Shown here in pieces: positions 27,041-40,000 of a stretch of DNA of 64,000 nucleotides (its first letter is position 1; every line of letters begins with the position of its first letter). The position numbers and the translations under genes were made by a program. The notes beneath the pieces were generated by a model that saw only the letters and a list, made by a program, of their open reading frames with translations, ran no database searches and was not told the origin of the DNA. The DNA is from Burhinus oedicnemus (taxonomy: Eukaryota; Chordata; Aves; Charadriiformes; Burhinidae), in assembly GCA_008921705.1 (NCBI GenBank), contig VFFE01007626.1, forward strand, positions 1,513,378-1,577,377, given 5' to 3'.

Positions 27041-28500
27041 TGCCATTTTACATAAGAATGTCACAGAGGGCTTTACTTATGGATGTTATGGCGGTGCAAT
27101 CCTAAGATGTGCTGTACAACCCAAATCTTACTAAAATATATGGTCATAAAAGGCATTTTGGGTCTTTGATGAGAGCACAAACTCTCCAACCTCTCAGGAC
27201 ATTCCTGCATCTTGATCTGTGATTGTGATTATTTTTCTGCTTCTGACTTAAATCATGTTCAGAGTCAGCTTTCAAGTGAGAGGCATTTTATATACTACTC
27301 GTACTAACAAAGAATGTTCTTGCACTGACCTAGCAAAGCAGTTAGGTGCACTACCTTGCAAGATCAAAGTTTGTGTCGTTATGTTATATTACATTCTTCC
27401 TGCCTACCCCATGCAGTGAGAACTAAAGAAAACCTAGATATGACTCCTGGATTTCTTTTTTTTTTCCCCGGGGAGTATGGGGTAAAAGTGTGGCAGCACC
27501 ACCATCCTTTCCATGTAATCAACCTGAATAACTAACCTCTGGCAGGCAGCCTTTAACACAGTGTCCCTTTGTCTGGTAACTTGCCCGTTACTGTGCTTGA
27601 CTTAAAAGCATTTGTAACAGAGCAGTGCTGTGTCCTTGAATGCCTACTGACATCCAAATAAAATGAAGTGTAATGTCACTGATAGCAGATCAATATGAAA
27701 GTTCTTGTGCAGGCAGATTTCAAATATTAAAAACTTCTAATATTTGTAACAACTAATGTGTCAGTGTACTATTTGTTGGCAAAATAATCTCTTCTCCGAG
27801 TCCCTTGTTCTTATAAAATCACTTTACAGCTTATGAGTGAGCGTGTCCTTTCCTTGGTGTCCTTTACAGCATGGGTCAAAGTCACCACTTTCCTTATGTT
27901 TGAGCCCAGACCAAAATTGCATGTGTCCCAGATGCATTGACCTAGACCTTTGGGACTGGCACTGTTAGCTATGTCACTCAGCACAAGCTTTGGTGTCTTG
28001 AGGTGGAATCTGCATACAGAACTGAAGTAACTAGGCTGGAAAATACGTATTTCTGTATACATGGTGTAGGGAAGCCTGCTGAAAAATAGAATGGCAAAAA
28101 TATATTTTGTGAACTCTGAGGATTGTATGATTTTTACATCACTAGAGTCTGACAGTGTTGTCTGTCCCTTCAAAGCTCTGTGCTTTTTTTCCAGTATGAG
28201 GCAGCTGCGTCATGATGTGTTGGATGAGTAACGGGGCAATGAGGGAGAAGGTAGGAAGATAATCATTTACATACAGAAATGGGAGCTGAAAAGGAACAGT
28301 GGTAATAAAATCTAGAGGACAGTTTCTGTGTAGGAGCCTGGGAGACCTGAGGGCCCATTGCATTTCTGTTACTGATATCTTGGGCAATGTTAAGGCAAGT
28401 CATTCATATAATTGAAGTAATGACAGAGACATGCTTTGGGTAGTGTTTTAGCTCTTCCAATGTGAAGTGTTTGATAACAACTAGATAGTATTATTCTTCT

Positions 28501-28590
28501 CCTGTCTGTGCCACTGACTTTGGGGAAGTCATTTAACATTTATATCTCAGTTTTCCACTTCTGCAAAATATGACTAGTGATATTGTAGTG
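28501..28590 (+). repeat. Probable MIR SINE relic
   Basis: The order GTGCCACTGACTTTGGGGAA, GTCATTTAACATT, ATCTCAGTTTTCC, CTGCAAAATATGA follows the MIR consensus (GCCACTTACTAGC..TTGGGCAAGTCACTTAAC..CTCAGTTTCCTCATCTGTAAAATGG) with substitutions. MIRs are ancient tRNA-derived SINEs that survive at low density in birds. Confidence 0.55.
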
Positions 28591-31500
28591 GCTAGGTTTG
28601 TATATAGGACATGCACAGATAGTCTACTGAGGAAAGGCAGGAAAGACCTTACCCTTTGAGGAAACAGCTTTGAGAGGAAGCTGAAGAATGCATTTCCTGA
28701 CCCAGAGACTGTGCACTTTGGAGAGGGAGGAAGTGTTCAACTAGCCTAAGCAGAACAGTAACTGTCTCTGTACTGTTTTCCGATAATAAATGGAAATAAT
28801 TCTTCAGCTGGGGTAAGTTCATGCTGCTGAGACCTCAGGTGTAGCAGCAAAATTGATTGCATTTTCTATCAAACCTGTTCATCGTGAAAGCTTGGACTAT
28901 ACTAGAGTATTTGCAAGGGTTGCTTTTGCTAAATGCTGTCTTAACCGATCTGTCTGTAGATTTTAAATACCCCAAATGCTGACATATAAATTCAACTTCT
29001 ATGTTCTATTTGCCAATTTGTCTTTGTGCGTCAAAAAGCATGATACAGCATTGACTGAGTGAACTGTATAGGGCTGGTTGGACTGGTCTGTACAAATAGA
29101 GGATTGATTCCAAGCTGCCTAGCACTCTAGCTGAATCACAAGCCTTTACAGCTTTGCTCAACTTGAGTTACTGTGGCAGATAGGGGAGTACACAAACACA
29201 AGGAATTAGGCTGTTCAGGTGGGATTTCCAGTCCCCTTCTGAAAAGTCAAATTTTTGTTTGCAACTAGAACTTCGCAGCTAATTTCTCTCACCCATTGTA
29301 ATTTGACCTGAAAGTTCAGAATTTCCAGAGTTGTTTTTAGATGTTCTTGGGATTTTTTGTTCTAATTCTCTCAAACATTTGGGATTTGCCACTTACTATT
29401 CTGAATTACATCCCTTTGCATCTCTTTTTTTTGCATTGGAATAAATAACAAGAACTGATCCATCACTGAAATGTCATCCTAGTCATTTGTTTCCATAGCT
29501 GCCAGCAAGGCTGTCCTCTGCCAATGGCAAAATTCATGGTATATATCCCTCACCATGCCCAGTCATCTTCCCTTAGCTAGCTCTGTCTAGAAATCTTTCT
29601 ATTTCATTCTCTGCCCTCTAAAGTCTACAGTGGATTCTCTCTCTCTCTGAAAATACTGTAAAACTTCTCCCCTAGATCCTTTTGTTGTTAGGATTTTTTC
29701 TTACCAAATAGGAATAATTTTATTCATTTTTAAATGTGCCAGTTATCTTACACTTCATCTGTGTATGCCTTGGGATATTCTGTAGAGGTCATTAACAGAA
29801 TGATTAGGTTTAGTAAGTACATCTTATCTTAAAGACTGTGGAAGTCACAAATTTTGCATTTTTATGTCTTGTCCCAGTTTAGCAAATATGAGAAACAAAT
29901 TCCTTCCTCATTTCTGAAAGAAAAGATTTTTGAATGGTAGGAGAAACCTACCCAGAAAAAGACATCGCTTTGACTTCCCAGTAAGAAGTCTCCCAATGGC
30001 TTTAGCAGGTAAGAATATGTAGGTGTTGGACCCTTACTATTCCATTTTCATTCCTTCTATACCTCATTTGATGTTTTAAAAATTAGGTAGCGAAAAAGTT
30101 ACTGGGTGATACTTTTCTAATAACTTCTGGCCAAGGGACATAAGCATGGGTAGTATTTCCACAGTCTGTCTTCTGCCTTGGGTGATTGCCCATGTTTGGA
30201 GCTGGGACTCTGTATGTTCTCTCTGTGGTCAATGGTAAGAGAAGTACCTCCAGAAGGCAGTTCAGTCACCTTGCTAAAGTCTAATACAGATGCTCCTAGT
30301 TGCCGTCTTAAGGCAATTGTCACTCTGAGTATTGACTGTATGGAAAGTCTACAGAACTTAGATGTCTAATGTTAAGTATTTTTACCCGCTTAATACAAAC
30401 TATCTGAACAGAGCCCTAACCTGGGAAAACAAGATTACAGCGTGATACAAAGAACTGAGGTGGCATCAGCTTGTGATAGCACTGGCCCGCAGTGGGATAG
30501 CTGAATTCTGAGTATTTGGGAAGGAAAGGGAGGCTTTTCTGTTCTTTCTTCTGCACTCTAATCACTGTACTGCAGTTCATTAATGCATTCTATCGCATTC
30601 TGAGCATGCCTGCCCCTATGGCTTCAAATATCTCTTGTCTGTATAGCTCAAAAAAAAAAAAAAAATCTCTGTCAAGGATCTGATTTTTGGGGAAGGGCTT
30701 TGTTTGTTTCTGTATTTTTTGAATTTTAAAAAATATTTTTAAGAATTGAAGAAGTTATTAGAAACAGAGGAACAGAAGCTAAAGATTAGTTTTGGGGGTT
30801 AGCACAGCATCTCTCCAGTGAAATGAAAGCCTAGAGCATTGGACTTAGAAACATATGGTCTCAGAGTGGTAGAGGTTAGACGTACGTTGCGCCCATTGGA
30901 ACCAACTCAGATTTTACCACAGTCCCTGCATGGATTTCTGTATTGGCTGACATGGCCTTCAAAGATACCTAGCCTGTAGGAAACACTAAACTTAGGGGCA
31001 TGGATGAAATATTGGTCATCTGAATATAGCCTAGAGTCTTTCTGCATCAGAGTAAGATATGGATAATAACACCACCTTGCTTTGCAGGACAATTATGGAG
31101 ACAATTATTTTAGTTTGTTAGAAGCTTGGATATTCTGTCCTATGAGATGTATGAGTACTGTGGATAAACAGAGGGAGTGAAAAAGCTTTTCTGTATTTCT
31201 TCTGTAAAACATTTCTGAGGCTAGCAGTCTGCAACCTTTCAGCAGTGTTTAAATTCACTCTCTTGAAAAGAAAAGCAGCTTGCTCTCTATGGTACTGTTT
31301 GCTCGTTCCCAGTTTGAAATCAACTAGTAGAACCCCAGAGGGTTTCTCAAACAGCTGACCATTAAACACCGTCAGGAACAAAGATCAGTTGAAAACACAT
31401 TTAGATTTATGCTTCCTGGCCTGCTTTTAATTTCTTTGAATCAGCATTGGGAGTTATTACCGTGGTCAGTCTGGCCTTTTATTTGTTCTATGGCTTATTC

Positions 31501-33742
31501 ATCTGGACGATTAACTTCAGGGATGTCCAACTGCTTTTTGTGGGTTTTTTTATTTATTTTTTTTTAATATCTTCCAAATATGCCCAAAGTTATCAAAGGA
31601 TTATGGTTTTAAATGCATAAAATGTTAAATAGAAACATGTTACAGGAAACAGAACTGTATGAGTCTTGAGGGAGTTTGCAAGAAACTAACTTTGCAAGCA
31701 GATTTTGGGTCATGGCACCTTAAAGCTTCGGTAGCTTTCCTGAGTCTGGGATCTGGATTTGTGGCAGCCTGGATTATTATTTCTGTTTAGTTGGAGTGAT
31801 ACAGGCACAAAAGGATATATAACTCCAAAGAGTCTGTAGTTCAGATAGAAAGCAGGAATAGTCACTGGTTTGGCTGAGCTTGCTTATGCCTTTAGGGGAC
31901 AGGAAAGGAATCCTAAATGTAGTTTGTAGCAACCTCTGGGCATTAAAATGACTGAAGCACCTGCAAGTCTGTCCATGGCTGTTCTGAGCCCTGAACTCTT
32001 TCTCTTGTGTAAGGTGCCGTGCTACTGTATTGCCACCAGAAGTGTGATGCCAAACACATCATTTTGTTGCAAGTCTTGCAATAATTGCTGGGTTTGATGG
32101 TTTGGCTTTGGGTTTTGTTTCTTTTTTTTTTTTTAAGACAAGCTACTGTAGTCCTAAAGTAAATGATAATATCAGCTTTTAGAGTTTTGTATTATGTTTT
32201 TAATTCTCAATGTTGCAAAAGAAAAATTATGTCTATAGGAATACTGTATCAAGCAAATATTGTTTTGTCAATATGCAAAAATTTCACCCACTTTCACAAT
32301 TTTGGGGATTGTTAGATATGATATTTGAGTGTTGAAAGGTGATGGCAGTATAGCATCGCTGTCAAGAAGAAAATAATAATTAAAACACAAACATTTGTAT
32401 GTTTGTGTTATATATGTTAGAACAAATACATTGCAATGCAGACACACTCAAAATAGTTTAGGTACAAGAAGCCCTAAGGCCATGTTAGTACAGCCGCCTC
32501 CCTGGACTAATACACAATTCTCAGTGGGGCCACTTAATTTCTGTGCTCAGTCAGCTATATTATTTCCCATATCCAAGCTAACTTGCTCAGGTACCGCAGC
32601 TATCACTGTATGGCAGTCTTTGTAATGCAGGCATATAACTTTACAGAATGACAAGCACATGGGAACAAACAACATCCCCAGCAGAGGGGGAGTATGTATG
32701 CTAAATCTTTTTAAGGGAATAGCATTAGTGATAGCTTCAATATGCAACAGAGTATTCATTATGAATAATGGTAGCCTAGAGCCAGCTAATTATATGTGGA
32801 GGCTGGTTTCCCCTAAAAAGCAGATGTTGGACAGATGATCAGTCATGCCACCATCTACAGCAAGTCTGAGAGCTGTGGGGAAAAAAGGTAGTGTGTGGAA
32901 TATACTTCTCATTTCTGTGGGAGCCTTGTACTTTTTTACAGGTGTACAAAGGCTCACAGAAATATATAAGCTGTTGGTTAAGAATTGTAGAGCTGCTGAT
33001 GGTTGGCTACAGCAAGTTGGCAAAGCTTCACCTTGATGTGCTTGTTACCCTTGGGTGACTGTGAATCCTATAACAGAACTCTCCAAAGGTAATCAGACTG
33101 CATGCTAGCCAGAGCTTTGCAGAAGACTTTCTTAGGCTGGAACACTTCCTGCTTCTCTTTTTACTCCTTTTCCTTGGAAACTTTTGTATGTTTTTTTTCA
33201 GTCTGCTTTCTCATGGAAGCTCTCTGTGCTGTTATGTTGCATGTCAATAGCATTGGAATAGTATCCCTTCAACTGAAAACTGCAGTTCAATATTCTGTTG
33301 CAACTGACGTACTCAAAGCAAATACGACTGCCTGCATAGATAGTGACTTGTAGTGTAGTCCACTATTTAATAGGGCTTACATAAGGTAGTGTTCAGTCTT
33401 TATCATCTTTGTTCAGCATGGGAACTAGAATTGTATTTCCTGTGTAATAGCAAGCCTTTCCTAAGACAATTCTGACCATTGGTTCATAATAGTACTGATT
33501 TTAATGTATCTTAATTGTTGCTAAACACATTTGCTTTGTCAGCTGAAGTCAGATTACAGGAGACATGCTATGCAAATAGGACATGGTACTTAATTATTTT
33601 AAGTGTTATGTCCAGTTTGTGTCACCGCAGGAGAAGTTCTTTTGGATTTTGGGTAGAACTTTTGCAAAGGCTCAAGATTGCTCCATTAAAATTAAATCTT
33701 TGGTTTCCCTTGCCCTTCAATCAAATGCAAACCAGAGCTTCC

Positions 33743-33762
33743 AGGGATTGTAAGGGATTGTA
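33743..33762 (+). repeat. 10-bp tandem duplication
   Basis: AGGGATTGTA occurs twice head to tail. Confidence 0.85.
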
Positions 33763-34025
33763 ATAGTGTCTCAGGTTGAATTTGGCTCTTTTGCAGCCCA
33801 TCAAAAGAAGTTGTCCTTGACAAAAACAATATTTTAAATATATGCTCACAAGTACTGGAGCCAAAAGGTTGCTATTTCATTTGGCAAAATACCTTCCCAA
33901 GAACAAGACTGAGATCTGAAGCTGAGCCAAAATAAGCTCTAACAGATGCTTAGCCTAGAAAGCACTAGACTGAATGGCTAAAATTGTTGAAAGCATATAC
34001 AGGAAAAGGGAAGGGCAGCTAGCTA

Positions 34026-34082
34026 GTTCTGCTTCTGACTTGCTGTGTGGGCAAGCTGCATCCCTTCTGTCCCAGTGCTCTG
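34026..34082 (+). repeat. Possible MIR SINE relic
   Basis: CTGCTTCTGACTTGCTGTGT followed by GGGCAAGC and CTTCTGTCCCAGT resembles the MIR core (CTAGCTGTGTGACCTTGGGCAAG...CTCTCTGTGCCTCAGT). It is short and diverged, so less sure than the 28.5 kb copy. Confidence 0.35.
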
Positions 34083-37000
34083 CCAACTAGAGGACCTATC
34101 TGGTCTGTCTGCCATCTCACTTCAGCTTCTGGGGCTTAATCCATTTCTTGCTGTGAGTACTGCTGTAGTCAACAATAGACCTTCTTCTGTTAATACCAGC
34201 TGAGCAGTCTAATCTTGTCCTTTCCTAATGGACTGTGTTTACCCTGAAGAGCGAAAACTCTTTGGATTGAGAGGCTCTGCTGTGGCCTTCCATTCATGCT
34301 TTCTATACCGCATCTAATACTTGAGCTTGCAAAAAAATTAGTTTCAGATGCTAATGAGATTCGAGAATTGCAAAAGCTGTGCTCCTATGATAACTGAGGT
34401 TGATCTAATTGGCCACATAGTCCTCCTTTCCTTCCTATTTGCTGGTTCTGGCCTTTATCTGTCATCATATAATGCTGTCTTTGCTCTCAGATCTGGTGAG
34501 AAAGTTAATAACTTTTTTGGTGTCTTTTCTGTTAATGCAAAGAAGGGGTGTGAGAGTCTGAGGCAAGAACAGAGCAGGACTGTGGTGGTCAGGAGTTGGA
34601 TTGGTTGTTGTAAAAGTACAGCCTGATGATGCTGTTCTATGGCAGTTTCTGTGGAATTGCAGCTCAAGTACTTGGTCATTCTCCAGATCCTGGCAGTGAG
34701 AGGAGGTGAGGACAAACAAGCTAAACAGCTTTCCTGGGGTACAGAGATGCCTGATCCATAACCAGAACTGAAGTCCTGGATTCTTAAGTCAGACTGTAAT
34801 CACAGATATCATCAGAATATAAGCAGCCAATTGCTGCTTTTCCGGAAACAGTCTGTCTGTCTAGATGGCTTTGTTCAAGTTAAAAAATACCAAGCATCAG
34901 TGCTCAAGAGAAAAGCTAAGTAAATGCTGATTGTGCTCCAGTAGAGGTTGGGACAGATTCTTATCTCATTGACTTTGATGCATGCCTGGAGTAGGCCTTT
35001 TATCTGGTGTAATTGATATCAGGGTGTCTTATGAAATTGAAGTTTTCTAGAGTTTAAGGTGCAGAGGAGAGCAAGTGGCAAGGATACCAACCCTGTTAAT
35101 AAATCTCTAAATTCAAAGAAGGGGATGTTTGTTTGTCTATATGGCTTTATTTATTTAGACTGGCTTTGACACCGGGTTTCTTCCCTAGGCAAAATTCAGA
35201 AGGAGCTTTGCCTTAACTGCTCCTGTGAAGCCTGTGCCCATGGAAATAACATAATATGACTGATGCTCCTTCATGTAAACTCCAGCATGGCTGAATCCAA
35301 GGAACAGGTAATCTCATTCCATAACTGTAACTCCTAATATCTGAAATCCAGGATCACAGGTGAGAACAGTGATGGGAGAAAGAGAGATTGCATAAAAGAA
35401 AAAAAAAAAAAAGACATTTGCACTTAAAAATAGCCAGCATATGCTTTCTCAGAAGCATGCTATGATGTGATATATAACAAACTAAGATAACATTAGTGGC
35501 CAAAAAGTACTCACAGTGAACAGGAGATATCGTTTGGAAGGTGTCGGTTCACACCGATTTCAATATCTTTTGGTCAAAGGGTGTTCCAAAAGCACTTATT
35601 GGGCTTGTCACAATCCTGGTAAATTATTATCCCGATATTACTCTAATGAGGTGGCATGAGGGTGGTGATAGCAGGCAAAGCTCTTGGGAAGTTAGGACCC
35701 AGGGGAAGCCATTGAAAATCTCAACTTGACTAAGAGCATATGACTCTCCCTAGAAGTCTGGCTTTGTACTAAATATGTGGCATCACTGTGTTACCAAGAG
35801 TGCATCTTGGGAAAGAGCACTGCCAGAAAAATTTCTTTCCCAGTATTTTCTAGGAGTCAGTTTGGCCACGTCTTGTACAAGATTGCTGCACTGCAAACTG
35901 CTTGGTTTGTATGGCTTGGCTAGAGCTGCTTTCGGGGGACATTTGAGCTTTGATTTGCTCGCTGGTCCAGACCTTGTGAGGTCTGGTAGAAGAAGACGCT
36001 TTCTCCATTGTATATTTAAAGAAGCCTTAGTGGGTTGCTCTAAAGAATTGGGGCATTGGCTTCAGCTTCAAGTTAATGAAACCATAGTAACATGCTGTGG
36101 GATGCGGCATTTGACAGGCTATATATCAAGAATTGTTCAGTCTCTCTGAAACTGGGAATAAACCTCCAATATCTGATTTTAAAGAACTCCTACAGGTTTG
36201 GCTAAAACTCTGCATTTAACAGTGAGGAGTCTAGGACATGAATAAGCCATTCAGGTTCCATCTAGCAGAAGCTAGATGTGCTTGCTTTAATGTAACTATA
36301 AGGAGCTGTATCTTCACAGAGGGACTAAGCATAATCTGAAACCAGTTTTCTCTCTGTAAGTATAGACAAAGTCACAACAAGAAAGTCATGCTGATCATTG
36401 CATAGAAAATGCCATGAAAAAATTTGGTGGCTCAAGGAGCAGGTGAGTTATTCTCTGTAATGGCAGGATGTTTTTTTTTTTCTATCTGGTTTGACCTAAG
36501 ATTGTTTTCATTCTGTTATCAGAATTGGTGATCTGTAAGCCCAGGACACCATCTTTTAAATGATGCCTATGTCATTTGTCACAATTCTTCTCTTCAGTTC
36601 ATCTCTGACATTGTGAAACACTTCAACAAAACCTAAGTTGCTGAGGCTAACTTTAGTGTGTTTGTGGGGGTTTTGAGTGCTACCCTTAAGAAGCCATTTG
36701 CAATGCCCCAAACACTTATGGAAGCTCTACAAGCAGTGTTTATTCTTGAGCATTATTAACTTGCAGTATTTCTGGCTTATAGGAAATCTTAGGCTCAAGT
36801 TTATCCTAACTCAGAATAAAAACACTGTTTGAAGTAATCTGCAAATCAGAAATTTTCACATACCCCCTTGGAAATGGCAGTTGCTGATTGAAATCACCTG
36901 TTTGCTTATTACACAATGCAGTGTTGAGCAAGGCAGAACAGCTGAGTAGAATCTGGAAGCTTTGAGGTTTCCAGCCTAGAGCTTCTGTTTTGGGAGAAGG

Positions 37001-40000
37001 ATTACTGGAAGCCCAGAAAGTTTGTGCTTTGCCTTGAGTTCTTTAGGTTCTAGGTAACCTTGGAAAAGAAGCCTAAAAGCCCTTACTTTCAGTAGTCCTG
37101 GTTAGTGCACTAGATTACTAGACTAGTCAGACTAGACTAGAAATCAGAGTAGATAGGGCTTGAACAAATTTGATTTCTTTTTAATTTTTGACCGGATCTA
37201 CCAGTGACGTCCTACTTGCTGTGTGGTCCTCTAGCAACTGGCAAAACAGAAGTATTGTGTGCACATAGAACTATAACAGGATGTGTTGTGCCATCCAAAA
37301 AGGTAATGAATATCTGCTATGTTTTTTTTTCCCTGCCAAATTCAGAGAATTCAGCCAGTTAGGTTCCTTTTTGAAAATCAGATCTGTACTCTAACTCTGC
37401 TGGTGCTTTCTATGTCCTGTATGTGTTGTGGTCGCTTGGGTTTCTCAGTCCTGATATTCAGTTGAAATTTAGCACAGACAAGCACACTGGCAACTAGAGA
37501 AGAATTAAATATAGCAATGCCCCCGACTTGGGATGCATGCTTTTATCAGGGATCTGTGATCCTGTTCTACTTGCTGTTTTGGGTGTGTGGGTTGGGAGTG
37601 AGGAGGATGAGGACACTGATGGATAAACAAATATAGGGGTTGCTTTGCTATTGCAGCTCATAGCAAGGCAGTGTGCTTACAAAGTCTACTATGACACAAA
37701 CCAATTTGTTTCTCGGTTAAGGAGAAGATAATAATGAATGTGCCTATAAGCATTTTTTCTGACTATCTTCATGCAATTTATGGCTGCAAGTGGGAGATAC
37801 CTACATAAGGTTAGCTGTTGTGTTGTGAATAGAACAATGTGTTTTAGGGTAGTAAGGTCCTTAGTTCGTTGCCAGCTGATCTTGGCCCAACCAATAACAG
37901 AGTTTCAACTGCTTTTGGTTCATCTAAGACTTGCCCCTTGTATGAAAACTAGTTGTGCTTGGAAGTCTCCAAAACCTTACTTCTAAAATATCCTGTTCCA
38001 ATATAAGGATTTTTGAAGGCCTGAGCTTACTTATCTGAATCTTCTAAAGCATTGGTCAGGCCCTTCAACACGTTCCTTGAGCACTAAGTTAGTCAAAAGT
38101 GTATGAATGTTCTCTATGTAAAATTGTAAGTGTGTTTCCATGAAAAGCCACCGTACCTCCATGTGCCTGTGTGAATATAACATCAGGGTAAGTCAGCTGG
38201 TGGTATTGTGTTGAATAAAAAAGCTGTTTCTTACTCAGGAGGAACTTATCTTGAGGTTTTTGTAACTTTTTCCTTTTTTTAAATGGCATTGTTTGTGTTG
38301 CATCCTCTGTTTTAGCTGACATTTCCTGTTTTTGGTTTTGCTGATGGACTTCAGTGGTATTTCTGTCCTACAGTGATCAGTTAAGGAGTTTACCTTCTTT
38401 TATGTTGTAAGTAAATAGCCCCATGTGGTGGGACTTTAAGTCACTATTAGTTGTAGCAGGAAAATAATGAGGGTTATATATCAGCTCTCTAGCTGGCTGT
38501 CTATATGACTGAATTAGATGATAGTTGATGACTTTGTTTTATAGTCATTTTGAGAACTTTATTTGGGCAAGTAACCTTCTTTGTTGCATCTGACAACTGT
38601 ATGCAGGGTAAGCAAGTGAACAGAAACTATCACATTTGGTTGGTTTGGGTTTACAGGCCAGCACTCTTGTCTCCAGTAATACATACTTGCAGTTCCTTCT
38701 CAGCCATTGCAAGGGATCGGAAGATACTCTGCACCATCAAGGTGTCTCCCCAAAGGAGTGAAAAAAATGTTATCTAAAGCACCAAAACTAAGAGGAAATA
38801 ACAAGTTCCTCTGTATGTCATCTGTTGCCTTTTCAAACTGAGGGATGCAGCTTGAGGACTGGCTCCATGAATATCTGAATAATTGATAGATCCACCCTCA
38901 ATCCAAACATCTCTGGGTGGTTCTCCTGTGCTCAGAGGGAGGGAACCAATTCCAGGATCACATTCCCCAGTCTGTTATGCAACCTGAGCATGCAGGCATT
39001 CAAAGCATTTCCCATAGGTGATCGTGATGTTTTCAACTCCCTAAAGAGACCAAACTTTTTGTCTCCACTTTGATGAACTCTGGCTTCCTTCTCTACATGT
39101 CAGGGAGGGCAATGGGGGTGGCTTCTAATCTCTTCTGCAAAGCACTGTCAGCATATGATGAACCTTGTAAGTTGTGCTTTATGTGTAAGGCTAAGCCGTT
39201 TATCCACATTTTGTGGGTCTTGTTTCTAGCTATAGCAGGCACTGTTAGAAATATTTAGACAGATCTTCAAAGCATCATCACCAGATGTTTGAGACCAACA
39301 GTCAGCTCACTGGGCCTCAGTTTTGTTGAGACAGTATTTCATACTAATCAAAATCAATACATGAGGGCAGAGAACACCTATAAAGGTATGATGTTGCAGT
39401 ATGTCAACTTTGTATGTACTATGCTATTGATTTGAAGATGTATATTGTAATTTTGCTTCCTAGTAGGCCATTTCTCTTCTTAGGATGGAGAAGGGACAAC
39501 AGGGTTTCCTGGAGAGCTGGGGGCTAGGAGCAAGATGGGAATGGAGGAAGTGTGTCCAGTCTAATGGATAACTGAGGTAGCAATGGCAGTGCTAGTGTTA
39601 AGACATTAAAATGAAGCATTCTGGGGATTTGTCTGTGAAAGATCTGAATAGATCTGGTGAGAAAACTTTCTTCTTGGTTTCAGTGGAGACCCAGGTGCTG
39701 AGGAAAAAGCAAAAGAGTAAGAAAAGAGATGAAAGAACTTGTAACCAAGATTGCTTGTGTTGGATTCTGGATGAACAGCAAGATCCGGTTTCCATTGCTG
39801 TTGGGAATCTTATCAGCAAGAAGATGAATCTGTGAAGAAGGAAACATACAAAGCTACAAGATGGAGGTATGCAAGAATCCTTGACATAGCTAAGAAATTC
39901 TAAGCTGGTCTTGGTGTATCTATTTGTGAAATCCTCTGTTAGAAATTTTGCTGCTCCTCAGAAAATTCTGTCTCTATCAAACCATTTCTGTATGCAGGAA

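Noticed and set aside
30117..30323. 68-codon minus-strand frame with a fairly protein-like sequence
   Set aside because: I considered a retroelement piece or exon. No acceptor/donor pair fits and no family was recognised.
35775..36149. 124-codon plus-strand open frame
   Set aside because: No domain or splice context, and the residue pattern is not protein-like.
37190..37250. Another MIR-like patch (CTTGCTGTGTGGTCCTCTAG)
   Set aside because: The similarity is limited to ~20 bases, too short to call.
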